A stretch of 5,597 nucleotides of DNA. It comes from Candidatus Tepidiaquacellales bacterium UBA6667. GTDB lineage: Bacteria > Bacteroidota > Ignavibacteria > Tepidaquicellales > Tepidaquicellaceae. Position numbers and translations under genes: made by a program. Shown here piece by piece: positions 1 through 5,597 of this stretch. The notes below the pieces were generated by a model. It ran no database searches. It was not told the DNA's origin and was given only the letters and a program-made list of their open reading frames with translations. Location of the stretch: the NCBI GenBank assembly GCA_002455255.1, contig DKKL01000001.1, positions 1-5,597 of the forward strand. The letters run 5' to 3'. Numbering within the stretch: position 1 is the first letter of the stretch; each line of letters opens with the position of its first letter.

Positions 1-86
1 AATTTATTTTGGACAGCTGTGATGACTTAATATTAAGAAACAGTATATAAATCATAAAATTCCGATTAACAATTATTATTTGTAAA

Positions 87-118
87 TTTGGCTGAGAATT
101 AAAAAATTGTTATATTTG
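87..118 (+). promoter_or_regulatory. Candidate Bacteroidota-type promoter for mnmA-pta
   Basis: TTTG at 87-90 and TATATTTG at 111-118 match the Bacteroidota -33 (TTTG) and -7 (TAnnTTTG) elements with a 20-nt gap. The predicted transcript would start at or very near the ATG at 122, giving a leaderless message. An alternative -7 match, TAAATTTG at 83-90, would leave a leader of about 25 nt but has no -33 partner. It is speculative because the host phylum is inferred and the region is AT-rich. Confidence 0.3.
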
Positions 119-121
119 AAT

Positions 122-1219
122 ATGAATAAAAGTGATATTACTGTTGTCGTAGCGATGAGTGGAGGAGTGGATTCATCAGTTGCTGCCGCATTATTAAAAG
201 AAGAAGGATATAATCTGATAGGAATAACTATGAAAACTTGGGGTTTTGATGATATTCCCGAAAAGGATTCAGGATGCTGTTCACTTGAAACAATTTATTC
301 AGCGAGAAATGTTGCCACACAACTTGGTTTTAAACACTATACTCTGGATTTTACTGATAAATTTAACGAGGTAGTAATAGAAAATTTTATTTCGGAATAT
401 ATGAAAGGTTTCACCCCAAATCCATGCGTATTATGTAATAAAGCTATAAAATGGGGAGCGTTACTTGAAAAAGCTGAGAGTTTAGGTGCATCATATATAG
501 CCACAGGACATTATGCGAGATTAAATAAAGATGATAAAACAGGAAGATATTTTGTTTCAAAATCAATTGATACTGCGAAAGATCAGTCTTACGCGTTATG
601 GAGAGTTTCGCAATATGCTCTTAGTAAAACTTTATTTCCACTTGGAAGTTTTACTAAACCTGAAATCAGAAAAATTGCCGCTAAATTAGGTTTAAAACCT
701 GCCGATACACCTGATTCACAGGAAATATGTTTTGTTCCTAATGACAATTATAGAGATTTAATACAAATTAGAATTCCGGATTTTGAACAAAAATATTCAG
801 GAGGCGATTTAATTTATAAAGAAAAGAAAGTCGGGACTCATAAAGGTTTTGCATATTATACCATTGGACAAAGAAGAGGATTAAATTTATCACTCGGAAA
901 ACCTGTATATGTTTCAAAGCTTGACCCTGAAAATAATATAGTGGTTTTAGAAGATGAAGAAAATTTGTATAACAAAAAATTCACCGTTAAAGAATTAAAT
1001 TTTATGAAATATGAAAATTTGAAACAGAGAACTGAAGTTGATGTGAAAATAAGATATAAAGATAAACCATTTAGGGCTTTTATAGAAAAGACGGGTGAAG
1101 ATGAAATCACAATTGAGTTTAAAGAACCAAAAAAATCAATAACTCCGGGTCAATCAGCCGTATTCTATGATGGATTAGATATTGCCGGAGGCGGGATTAT
1201 AAACAAAATAATTGAATAA
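122..1219 (+). CDS. mnmA: tRNA-uridine 2-sulfurtransferase MnmA (three-cysteine type)
   Basis: MnmA is a cytoplasmic enzyme that adenylates U34 of tRNA(Lys/Glu/Gln) with ATP and replaces O2 with sulfur. The 365-aa product has the usual family length and is intact. Visible motifs are the N-terminal PP-loop SGGVDSS (13-19), GCCSLE (from 51), TPNPCVLCN (98-106), ATGHYAR (127-133), KDQSYAL (153-159), DSQEICF (198-204), IGQRRGL (248-254), and a beta-rich C-terminal domain. The cysteines at the active site are C102, C105 and C203. By motif alignment C105 and C203 match the catalytic pair of E. coli MnmA (C102/C199), while C102 replaces its Asp99. I chose ATG 122 because it leaves the normal short leader before the PP-loop. 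An in-frame TTG at 107 would add five residues (MLYLN) not expected in the family. No Shine-Dalgarno is visible. The stop lies 2 nt before pta, so the two are probably co-transcribed. Function is certain by motif; the sulfur donor and any Fe-S content are not. Confidence 0.96.
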   Translation: MNKSDITVVVAMSGGVDSSVAAALLKEEGYNLIGITMKTWGFDDIPEKDSGCCSLETIYSARNVATQLGFKHYTLDFTDKFNEVVIENFISEYMKGFTPNPCVLCNKAIKWGALLEKAESLGASYIATGHYARLNKDDKTGRYFVSKSIDTAKDQSYALWRVSQYALSKTLFPLGSFTKPEIRKIAAKLGLKPADTPDSQEICFVPNDNYRDLIQIRIPDFEQKYSGGDLIYKEKKVGTHKGFAYYTIGQRRGLNLSLGKPVYVSKLDPENNIVVLEDEENLYNKKFTVKELNFMKYENLKQRTEVDVKIRYKDKPFRAFIEKTGEDEITIEFKEPKKSITPGQSAVFYDGLDIAGGGIINKIIE

Positions 1220-1221
1220 AA

Positions 1222-2184
1222 TTGGAATTAAAAAAAATTCTTAGTTTAGGAAAACCAAAAACTATTATATTACCGGAGAGTGATGATGAGAGAGTTATAA
1301 ATGCTGCAGAATATATTTCAAAAGAAAAAACCTCAAAGGTACTGTTAATTTCCGGATTAAGTAAAACTAATTACAAATTAAGAGAAAATAAATATTTAAA
1401 ATATATTGATATAAAATATTCAAAAGAATATTCAGAACAATACAAAAAAATATTATTAAGAAAGAATCCTGATATCAGTAATAAAGAATTAACATTGAGA
1501 CTTTCAAATCCATTAACATTTTCTTGCTTATTGCTTAGTAATGGCGTTGCTGATGGAGTGATAGCAGGGAGTGTTTTTTCAACTTCAGAAGTGATCAAAA
1601 ATGCTATTCAGATAACAGGATTACAAAAAAACAACAAAACTGTTTCATCATTTTTTTTATTTTATTTCCCCAAAAAACACAGGTTTGAATCTAAAATTTT
1701 TGCTTTTGCAGATTGTGGTGTAATTCCAAATCCTACAGCGGAGCAAACAGCTGATATAACACTTCAAACATCTGATAACTTTAAAAAATTAACAGGTATA
1801 AAACCAAAAGTTGCATTTCTATCTTTTTCAACAAAAGGAAGTGCAAAAGATTCAAGCATTGATAAGACCTTGTCAGCAATTGAGATTACTAAAAAGAAAA
1901 ATCCTAAACTAATATTGGATGGAGAACTTCAGTTTGATGCAGCTTTCGTACCTGAAGTAGCAGAAAGAAAAAATCCAAAAGGTAAAATAAAAGGTGATGC
2001 AAATGTATTTATATTCCCGGATTTAAATTCGGCGAATATTGCGTATAAGATAACTGAAAGAATCGGAGGAGCTATGGCAACAGGACCGATACTTCAAGGT
2101 TTAGCAAAACCGGTAATGGATTTATCAAGAGGATGTAAGACAGAAGATATTATAAATATGAGTTACGTAATTAATAAATTTTAA
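1222..2184 (+). CDS. pta: Phosphate acetyltransferase (short, single-domain Pta)
   Basis: Pta interconverts acetyl-CoA plus phosphate and acetyl-phosphate plus CoA, normally paired with acetate kinase for acetate formation or use. The product is 320 aa, the length of short Pta enzymes without the N-terminal regulatory domains of the E. coli type. Motifs are LPESDDER (17-24), ADGVIAGSVFSTSE (110-123), FADCGVIPNPTAEQ (162-175), SFSTKGSA (201-208), DGELQFDAA (233-241), NVFIFPDLNSANIAYK (261-276) and GPILQGLAKPVMDLSRG (288-304). The DLSRG ending separates Pta from phosphate butyryltransferase. From memory of the Methanosarcina enzyme, S302, R303, D309, R80 and R280 match its catalytic or CoA-binding residues, but K126 stands where Arg133 is expected. 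The start is TTG at 1222, two bases after the mnmA stop. It gives the normal N-terminus (MELKKIL), and no upstream ATG is available. No close Shine-Dalgarno is seen, so translation may be coupled to mnmA. The stop overlaps that of convergent mlaF. No ackA is adjacent. Confidence 0.94.
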   Translation: MELKKILSLGKPKTIILPESDDERVINAAEYISKEKTSKVLLISGLSKTNYKLRENKYLKYIDIKYSKEYSEQYKKILLRKNPDISNKELTLRLSNPLTFSCLLLSNGVADGVIAGSVFSTSEVIKNAIQITGLQKNNKTVSSFFLFYFPKKHRFESKIFAFADCGVIPNPTAEQTADITLQTSDNFKKLTGIKPKVAFLSFSTKGSAKDSSIDKTLSAIEITKKKNPKLILDGELQFDAAFVPEVAERKNPKGKIKGDANVFIFPDLNSANIAYKITERIGGAMATGPILQGLAKPVMDLSRGCKTEDIINMSYVINKF

Positions 2185-2200
2185 TTATTAATTGTTTTTT
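2169..2200 (+). terminator. Candidate weak intrinsic terminator at the pta/mlaF junction
   Basis: AATTAATAA (2169-2177) and TTATTAATT (2185-2193) form a perfect 9-bp inverted repeat around a 7-nt loop, followed by G and six Ts (2195-2200). Two G-U pairs could extend the stem at its base. The stem has only A-U pairs, so it is weak, but the T6 run directly after it is what a plus-strand terminator for mnmA-pta needs. It includes the last pta codons and stop and the last codons of mlaF on the other strand. No comparable T-run follows the hairpin in the minus direction. Confidence 0.45.
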
Positions 2201-2921
2201 CAGACCGATGAAGAAAATCTCTAATTAACCTATCTTTAGTTTCAACTAATTCTTTCGGTGTTCCGTGAAAATAAATCTGACCTTCGTGCATCATAGCAAC
2301 TTTATCAGCCACATCATAAACACTGAAAATATCATGAGTAACAACAATAGAAGTAACTTTTAGTTTTTCGGCAAGCTCTTTAATCAAATCATCTATCTGA
2401 TCACTCATAACCGGGTCAAGCCCTGTAGTAGGTTCATCATACAAAATATATTCAGGATTTGAAGCAAGTGATCTGGCGAGAGAAACCCTTTTTTTCATAC
2501 CTCCGGATAAATCAGCCGGATTCATATGTTCAGTATTAGGCAGACCAACCAGTTCCAGTTTTTCAGCTACAACTTCCTTTATTTCGATTTTTGATTTATT
2601 GGTGTTTTCTTTTAGAAATAAACCAACATTTTCTCCAACAGTCATAGAATCAAAAAGAGCAGCACCTTGGAATAAGAACCCAAATTTAGTTCTGACCTGA
2701 TATAACTCCTTCTTAGTCATATTTGCAAGATTTTTTCCTTCAAAAATTATTTCACCTTCATCAGGAGTTAAAAGTCCAATTATATTTTTCAGTAATACCG
2801 ATTTTCCGCAGCCGCTTCTGCCAATAATTACGAGAGTTTCACCGGTTTCAATTTTTAGATTTACACCATTTAAAACTTGTTTTGAGCCAAACGCTATTTT
2901 CAGATTTTTAATCTCAATCAT
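2181..2921 (-). CDS. mlaF: MlaF-type ABC transporter ATP-binding protein (phospholipid/Mce transport)
   Basis: This is the ATPase of a Mla/Mce-type lipid transporter. It would act at the inner face of the cytoplasmic membrane with an MlaE-like permease and an MlaD-like (MCE) protein, moving phospholipids or other hydrophobic molecules between membranes. The product has 246 aa and all NBD motifs: Walker A GRSGCGKS (34-41), Q-loop Q85 in FLFQGAALFDSMTV (82-95), signature LSGGMKKR (138-145), Walker B plus catalytic Glu ILYDEP (159-164), D-loop GLDP (167-170) and H-loop H196 in VVTHD. GRSGxGKSVLLK, the ALFDSMTVGENV segment and YDEPTTGLDP are characteristic of the MlaF/TGD3 subfamily, as opposed to generic importers. 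The ATG is at 2921-2919, with only a weak purine stretch (AGAA) ahead. The gene stands alone: pta converges on it from below and a divergent gene lies above, so permease and MCE genes must be elsewhere. The ATPase assignment is near certain; the Mla subfamily is likely; the substrate is unknown. Confidence 0.9.
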   Translation of the reverse strand: MIEIKNLKIAFGSKQVLNGVNLKIETGETLVIIGRSGCGKSVLLKNIIGLLTPDEGEIIFEGKNLANMTKKELYQVRTKFGFLFQGAALFDSMTVGENVGLFLKENTNKSKIEIKEVVAEKLELVGLPNTEHMNPADLSGGMKKRVSLARSLASNPEYILYDEPTTGLDPVMSDQIDDLIKELAEKLKVTSIVVTHDIFSVYDVADKVAMMHEGQIYFHGTPKELVETKDRLIRDFLHRSEKTINN

Positions 2922-3080
2922 TTCTATTTATACTGTAAAAAATTATTTATTCAAATTACATCTTTTAAAAACCATTTAAAATTTAAAAAAGTTTTATGTA
3001 ACCCGGTATATTGGATTCCGTATTTAATCATAGAAATTATAACTAAATAAAGTTACATTTTAAACAAAATCAGAAGTAAA
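2922..3080. promoter_or_regulatory. Divergent intergenic region between mlaF and the GAF-protein gene
   Basis: This 159-bp region must hold the promoters of two divergently read genes. It contains closely spaced TTTAAA tracts (2964-2969, 2975-2980, 2982-2987), which could be bent or UP-like DNA. It also has a small GC island (CCCGG around 3002-3006), and TATATTGG at 3007-3014, which differs by one base from the Bacteroidota -7 element TAnnTTTG but lacks a clear TTTG partner at -33. The inverted heptamers ATGTAAC (2996-3002) and GTTACAT (3052-3058) flank this segment. No ORF, RNA gene or riboswitch is recognised here. Confidence 0.4.
2927..2954 (-). promoter_or_regulatory. Candidate mlaF promoter, possibly leaderless
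   Basis: Read on the minus strand, TTGAAT (2954-2949) and TATAAA (2932-2927) are separated by 16 nt. They match the generic -35 and -10 hexamers at 4/6 and 5/6. The expected transcription start falls at about 2920-2921, on the mlaF ATG itself. Such matches are frequent in AT-rich DNA, so this is tentative. Confidence 0.3.
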
Positions 3081-5474
3081 ATGAAAGAGACAATAGACAA
3101 TTTTCCCTTTCAGACTAAACTAAGTCTGAAAAGTCTAATAGAAAATATAGAAAAATTTATTACAAAAGAAAATAATTCAAGAGATAAATATATAAAAAGT
3201 ATTTTGGAAAAAATCTCTCAGTATCCTGAATTGAATTCACCCATCGAGCCATCGATGCTTTATGAATCAAAGTATATGGATATTTTTCTTGAATTAATGG
3301 GAATGGTTTTTCCACCTGTAAACTGGGAAAGGGATTCCATGGCTGCAATGACACCGTTTACTTTTAAAGGATTTTATTGCACACCAAAATTTCAAAAATT
3401 TTTCCTGAACGAAGATATGTCTTTTAAGGGAAATGTTGATGTTGATTATGAAACAATGTCAAAAATTGTTACAATTATTTCATTCAGTGCGATATTGCAA
3501 AAAGTTTACGGTGTAAAATTTGAAGATTATATTTATCCTATTACAGCAACTGTAAAAGATCCTGATTCAGGATTAGACAGGATATTCAAAATGAATATAG
3601 ACGGAAGGTTTACTGAAATTGTAGTAAAAAATGAGTTACAACCATTAACACAGGGACAGATTGAAACATTAAGGCTGAACTTAACCGATGTAGAAATATG
3701 GAAATCCATTATTAAACCTGAAAATTTCGAATTTCATGGTGTTAGCTTTTTAACAGCTATAGAAGTTACCGATCAAGAAATACTATCAAAAATTAAAAGA
3801 GATTTGATAGAAAGTGATTCTCTTGATAATATTGAAAAATTTACTGCACTAAGAGATAAGTTGAGAGTATTTTTAAGAATACCGGATTTAGAGTTAAGTG
3901 TTGCAGGTTTATTCCCTGAAGGCATCCTGAAAATAAATCACAGTTTAGATGATGAGGAGTTAAAAAATGTACAGTTAAATTATAAATCAATAAAACTTGA
4001 AGATTTGAAAGGATCAATATTTGAACGAGTAAGAAACAATATGAAATATGAAATCATAGATGACTTGGAAAAACATACAAATCCACATCCTATAGAAAAA
4101 CAAATATTGGATATAGGATTGAGAAGTGTAATGTTAATCCCTCTCACATTTATGGGAAATTTAACCGGAGGTATGGATTTGGGCTCTAAGCAACCGGGAA
4201 TTTTAAATGATTATACTTTTTTAAAATTGACAGAAGTGATTCCATTGTTTGCATTGGCAGTCAAACGAAAGCTCGATGAAATAGATGTAAAAATTCAAGC
4301 TGTTATAAAAAATAAATATACTTCCATTCATCCATCTGTAGAATGGAAATTCAGAAATGCTGCAATGGAATATTTAAAAAAACCTGTTGAAAATGAAAGT
4401 AATAATACGAATGATATTGAAGAAATAGAATTTAAAGAAGTTTATCCGTTATACTCACAGGCAGATATTAAGAATTCGACCGATTTAAGAAACGATGCGA
4501 TAAAAAAAGATATGGAATATCATATTGAATTTATCAGAGAAATGATACTCGCGTTCAAAAAGAAAAATGACCTTCCCTATCTTGATAATTTGTTGCATCA
4601 GGTTGATTTAAAATCAAAAAAACTGAATGAAGGCTTCACAACAAATGATGAAACTTCTATAAATGAATTTTTCAAAAAAGAAGTTTATGCTCTCATTGAT
4701 TATTGCTGTGATTTATGTCCTGAATTAGATGGAGGAATCAGGAATTATAAATTAGCATTATCAAATGAAAATGGAGAATTTTTCAAACACAGAAACGCTT
4801 TTGATCAGTCAGTTTCAAAACTGAACAGTGCATTTTCTAAATTGATTATAAAAGCAAATGAAAAGGCACAGGAATATTTTCCTCATTATTTTGAATTGCA
4901 TAAAACTGATGGAATTGAAATTAGTCTTTATATAGGTGAATCAATATCAGAAAAGAAAAAATTTGATTCGCTTTTTGTGAAAAATTTGAGATTATGGCAA
5001 GTGATGGTGATGGTAGAGTTAGCTCGTCTGAATGAGAAGATAAAACCAACATTAGAGATACCACTTGAAACGACAAATTTAATTTTAGTGCATAATCATC
5101 CGCTTACTATTAAATACCGTATGGATGAAAAAATATTTGATGTTGAAGGTTCATATAACATAAGATATGAGATTGTGAAGAAGAGAATAGATAAAGTACA
5201 TATAAACGGAACAAATGAAAGATTAACTCAACCCGGAAAACTTTCTTTAGTTTATTCATCTCCTAAAGATAAAGCGGAATATTTAGAATATTTTGAATAT
5301 CTCAGCAGTATAGGATATTTGGATAAAAATGTTGAAGAAATTGAGTTGGAAGAGCTTCAAGGAGTCAGTGGATTGAAGGCATTGAGAGTAGGAATAATAA
5401 CAACTTCCAATAATGAAATCCATGATATCCCTGTAGAATTTGAACACAAAATAAAAAAATTAACTTCAGTTTAG
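3081..5474 (+). CDS. Large GAF-domain protein with conserved C-terminal region of unknown function (possible diverged cyclase)
   Basis: The 797-aa soluble-looking product has no signal peptide or clear membrane segment, so it is probably cytoplasmic. The N-terminal 1-250 is unrecognised. About 255-400 reads as a GAF-like domain: IFERVRNN (313-320), IGLRSVMLIPL (345-355), GNLTGGMDLGS (359-369) and a closing helix with FALAVKRKLDE (390-400). TSIHPSVEWKF (414-424) follows, then an acidic linker (437-450). The C-terminal half has PLYSQADIKNST (456-467), HKTDGIEISLYIG (607-619), YNIRYEIVKKRIDK (692-705), ERLTQPGKLSLVY (713-725) and LQGVSGLKALRV (759-770). I associate these with an FCB-group family annotated only as GAF-domain proteins. 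Order and spacing of DIxxST, KTDG and the later blocks loosely resemble a class III cyclase with about 100 inserted residues; this is inference. C542, C543 and C546 form a small Cys cluster. ATG 3081 is preceded by weak AGAAG (3072-3076). The gene is monocistronic, with a strong terminator 52 nt after its stop. Coding is certain, function unknown. Confidence 0.88.
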   Translation: MKETIDNFPFQTKLSLKSLIENIEKFITKENNSRDKYIKSILEKISQYPELNSPIEPSMLYESKYMDIFLELMGMVFPPVNWERDSMAAMTPFTFKGFYCTPKFQKFFLNEDMSFKGNVDVDYETMSKIVTIISFSAILQKVYGVKFEDYIYPITATVKDPDSGLDRIFKMNIDGRFTEIVVKNELQPLTQGQIETLRLNLTDVEIWKSIIKPENFEFHGVSFLTAIEVTDQEILSKIKRDLIESDSLDNIEKFTALRDKLRVFLRIPDLELSVAGLFPEGILKINHSLDDEELKNVQLNYKSIKLEDLKGSIFERVRNNMKYEIIDDLEKHTNPHPIEKQILDIGLRSVMLIPLTFMGNLTGGMDLGSKQPGILNDYTFLKLTEVIPLFALAVKRKLDEIDVKIQAVIKNKYTSIHPSVEWKFRNAAMEYLKKPVENESNNTNDIEEIEFKEVYPLYSQADIKNSTDLRNDAIKKDMEYHIEFIREMILAFKKKNDLPYLDNLLHQVDLKSKKLNEGFTTNDETSINEFFKKEVYALIDYCCDLCPELDGGIRNYKLALSNENGEFFKHRNAFDQSVSKLNSAFSKLIIKANEKAQEYFPHYFELHKTDGIEISLYIGESISEKKKFDSLFVKNLRLWQVMVMVELARLNEKIKPTLEIPLETTNLILVHNHPLTIKYRMDEKIFDVEGSYNIRYEIVKKRIDKVHINGTNERLTQPGKLSLVYSSPKDKAEYLEYFEYLSSIGYLDKNVEEIELEELQGVSGLKALRVGIITTSNNEIHDIPVEFEHKIKKLTSV

Positions 5475-5597
5475 TTTAACAATAAAATATTCTGAATTAT
5501 CTAAAATTATATTCCGATTAATATTCAAAAGAGTATCAATGTTATCATTGATACTCTTTTTATTTCCAATTAAAAACTTAGCACCTATATTATTCAG
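5466..5597 (-). CDS. Possible 3' end of a convergent gene, partial at the window edge
   Basis: On the minus strand a frame is open from the window edge for 43 codons to a TGA at 5468-5466. It starts LNNIGAKFLIGN and ends ILDNSEYFIVKLN. The composition is protein-like (mixed charged, polar and aliphatic residues), and 43 codons without a stop is more than expected for random DNA this AT-rich, though not decisive. It would overlap the last 9 bases of the GAF-protein gene tail to tail, as pta and mlaF do. Against it, the 15-bp terminator hairpin lies inside it, encoding SINDNIDTLL. A plus-strand frame across the same stretch is also open, so openness alone is weak evidence. No family is recognised. 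Confidence 0.35.
   Translation of the reverse strand: MNNIGAKFLIGNKKSINDNIDTLLNINRNIILDNSEYFIVKLN
5527..5565 (+). terminator. Strong intrinsic terminator after the GAF-protein gene
   Basis: The arms 5527-5541 and 5546-5560 are perfect reverse complements: a 15-bp stem with loop TTAT. The stem runs into TTTTTATTT (5557-5565). It begins 52 nt after the stop of the GAF-protein gene and points in its direction. The A-run on the left arm could also allow some termination in the opposite direction, but the T-stretch there is only four bases before GAAT. Confidence 0.85.

Noticed and set aside
26..37. Perfect 12-bp palindrome CTTAATATTAAG
   Set aside because: It has no loop and no T-run, so it is not a terminator; A/T palindromes of this size are common here and there is no second copy to support an operator.
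3..50. Short plus-strand open frame at the left edge (ends ...LRNSI then TAA), possible tail of an upstream gene
   Set aside because: Only 15 codons, other frames are similarly open, and nothing recognisable; it cannot be told from chance.
1..55. Minus-strand ATG at 55 open to the left edge (MIYILFLN...), possible divergent gene start
   Set aside because: Only 18 codons are visible and there is no supporting ribosome-binding site or motif.
59..69. 11-bp repeat ATTCCGATTAA, also at 5511-5521, with ATTCCG also in the divergent region at 3014-3019
   Set aside because: A rough chance estimate for an AT-rich 5.6-kb window predicts several such 11-mer pairs; ATTCCG also occurs inside genes.
107..121. 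Upstream TTG start extending MnmA by five residues
   Set aside because: The ATG at 122 already gives a family-typical N-terminus, and the extra residues overlap the promoter-like box.
856..1110. Minus-strand open frame of 84 codons inside mnmA
   Set aside because: It is a shadow of a clear conserved gene and has no recognisable motif. The same applies to the minus-strand frames inside pta (1371-1598) and the GAF gene (3160-3354).
1651..1658. T8 tract in pta as a possible phase-variable slippage site
   Set aside because: The frame is intact, Pta is not a usual phase-variable product, and such runs are expected in this base composition.

Overview
This is a compact, strongly AT-rich bacterial window. 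It most likely comes from the Bacteroidota/Ignavibacteriota side of the FCB group. The reasons are the low GC, the near absence of Shine-Dalgarno sequences, a TTG start, and a large GAF-containing protein whose C-terminal motifs I associate with that group. This assignment is an inference, because no rRNA or other marker gene is present.

Layout. Bases 1-121 are the 5' flank of mnmA, with a possible FCB-type promoter abutting the start codon. Two tightly packed plus-strand genes follow: mnmA (tRNA U34 2-thiolase) and pta (phosphate acetyltransferase). They are separated by 2 nt, and pta starts with TTG. Next is a minus-strand ABC ATPase of the MlaF type, convergent with pta. The two stop codons overlap in the four bases TTAA at 2181-2184. 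A purely A/T hairpin plus T6 at this junction could terminate the mnmA-pta transcript. A 159-bp divergent intergenic region (2922-3080) separates mlaF from a 797-codon plus-strand gene. That gene encodes a GAF-domain protein whose C-terminal half looks like a very diverged class III nucleotide cyclase. It ends at 5474 and is followed by a strong terminator, a perfect 15-bp stem with a 4-nt loop and a T-rich tail. A minus-strand reading frame runs in from the right edge and overlaps the last 9 bases of the large gene; it may be the 3' end of a convergent gene.

How the genes work together. Apart from probable co-transcription of mnmA and pta, this is not an obvious functional cluster. MnmA serves tRNA modification, Pta serves acetyl-CoA/acetyl-phosphate metabolism, and MlaF serves lipid transport at the envelope. 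The large protein is probably a sensory or signalling protein of unknown output. MlaF has no MlaE or MlaD partner next to it, and Pta has no adjacent ackA. No mobile element, CRISPR array, tRNA or rRNA was seen. The most interesting content is the large GAF protein, the three-cysteine MnmA, and the way terminators are embedded in convergent gene ends.
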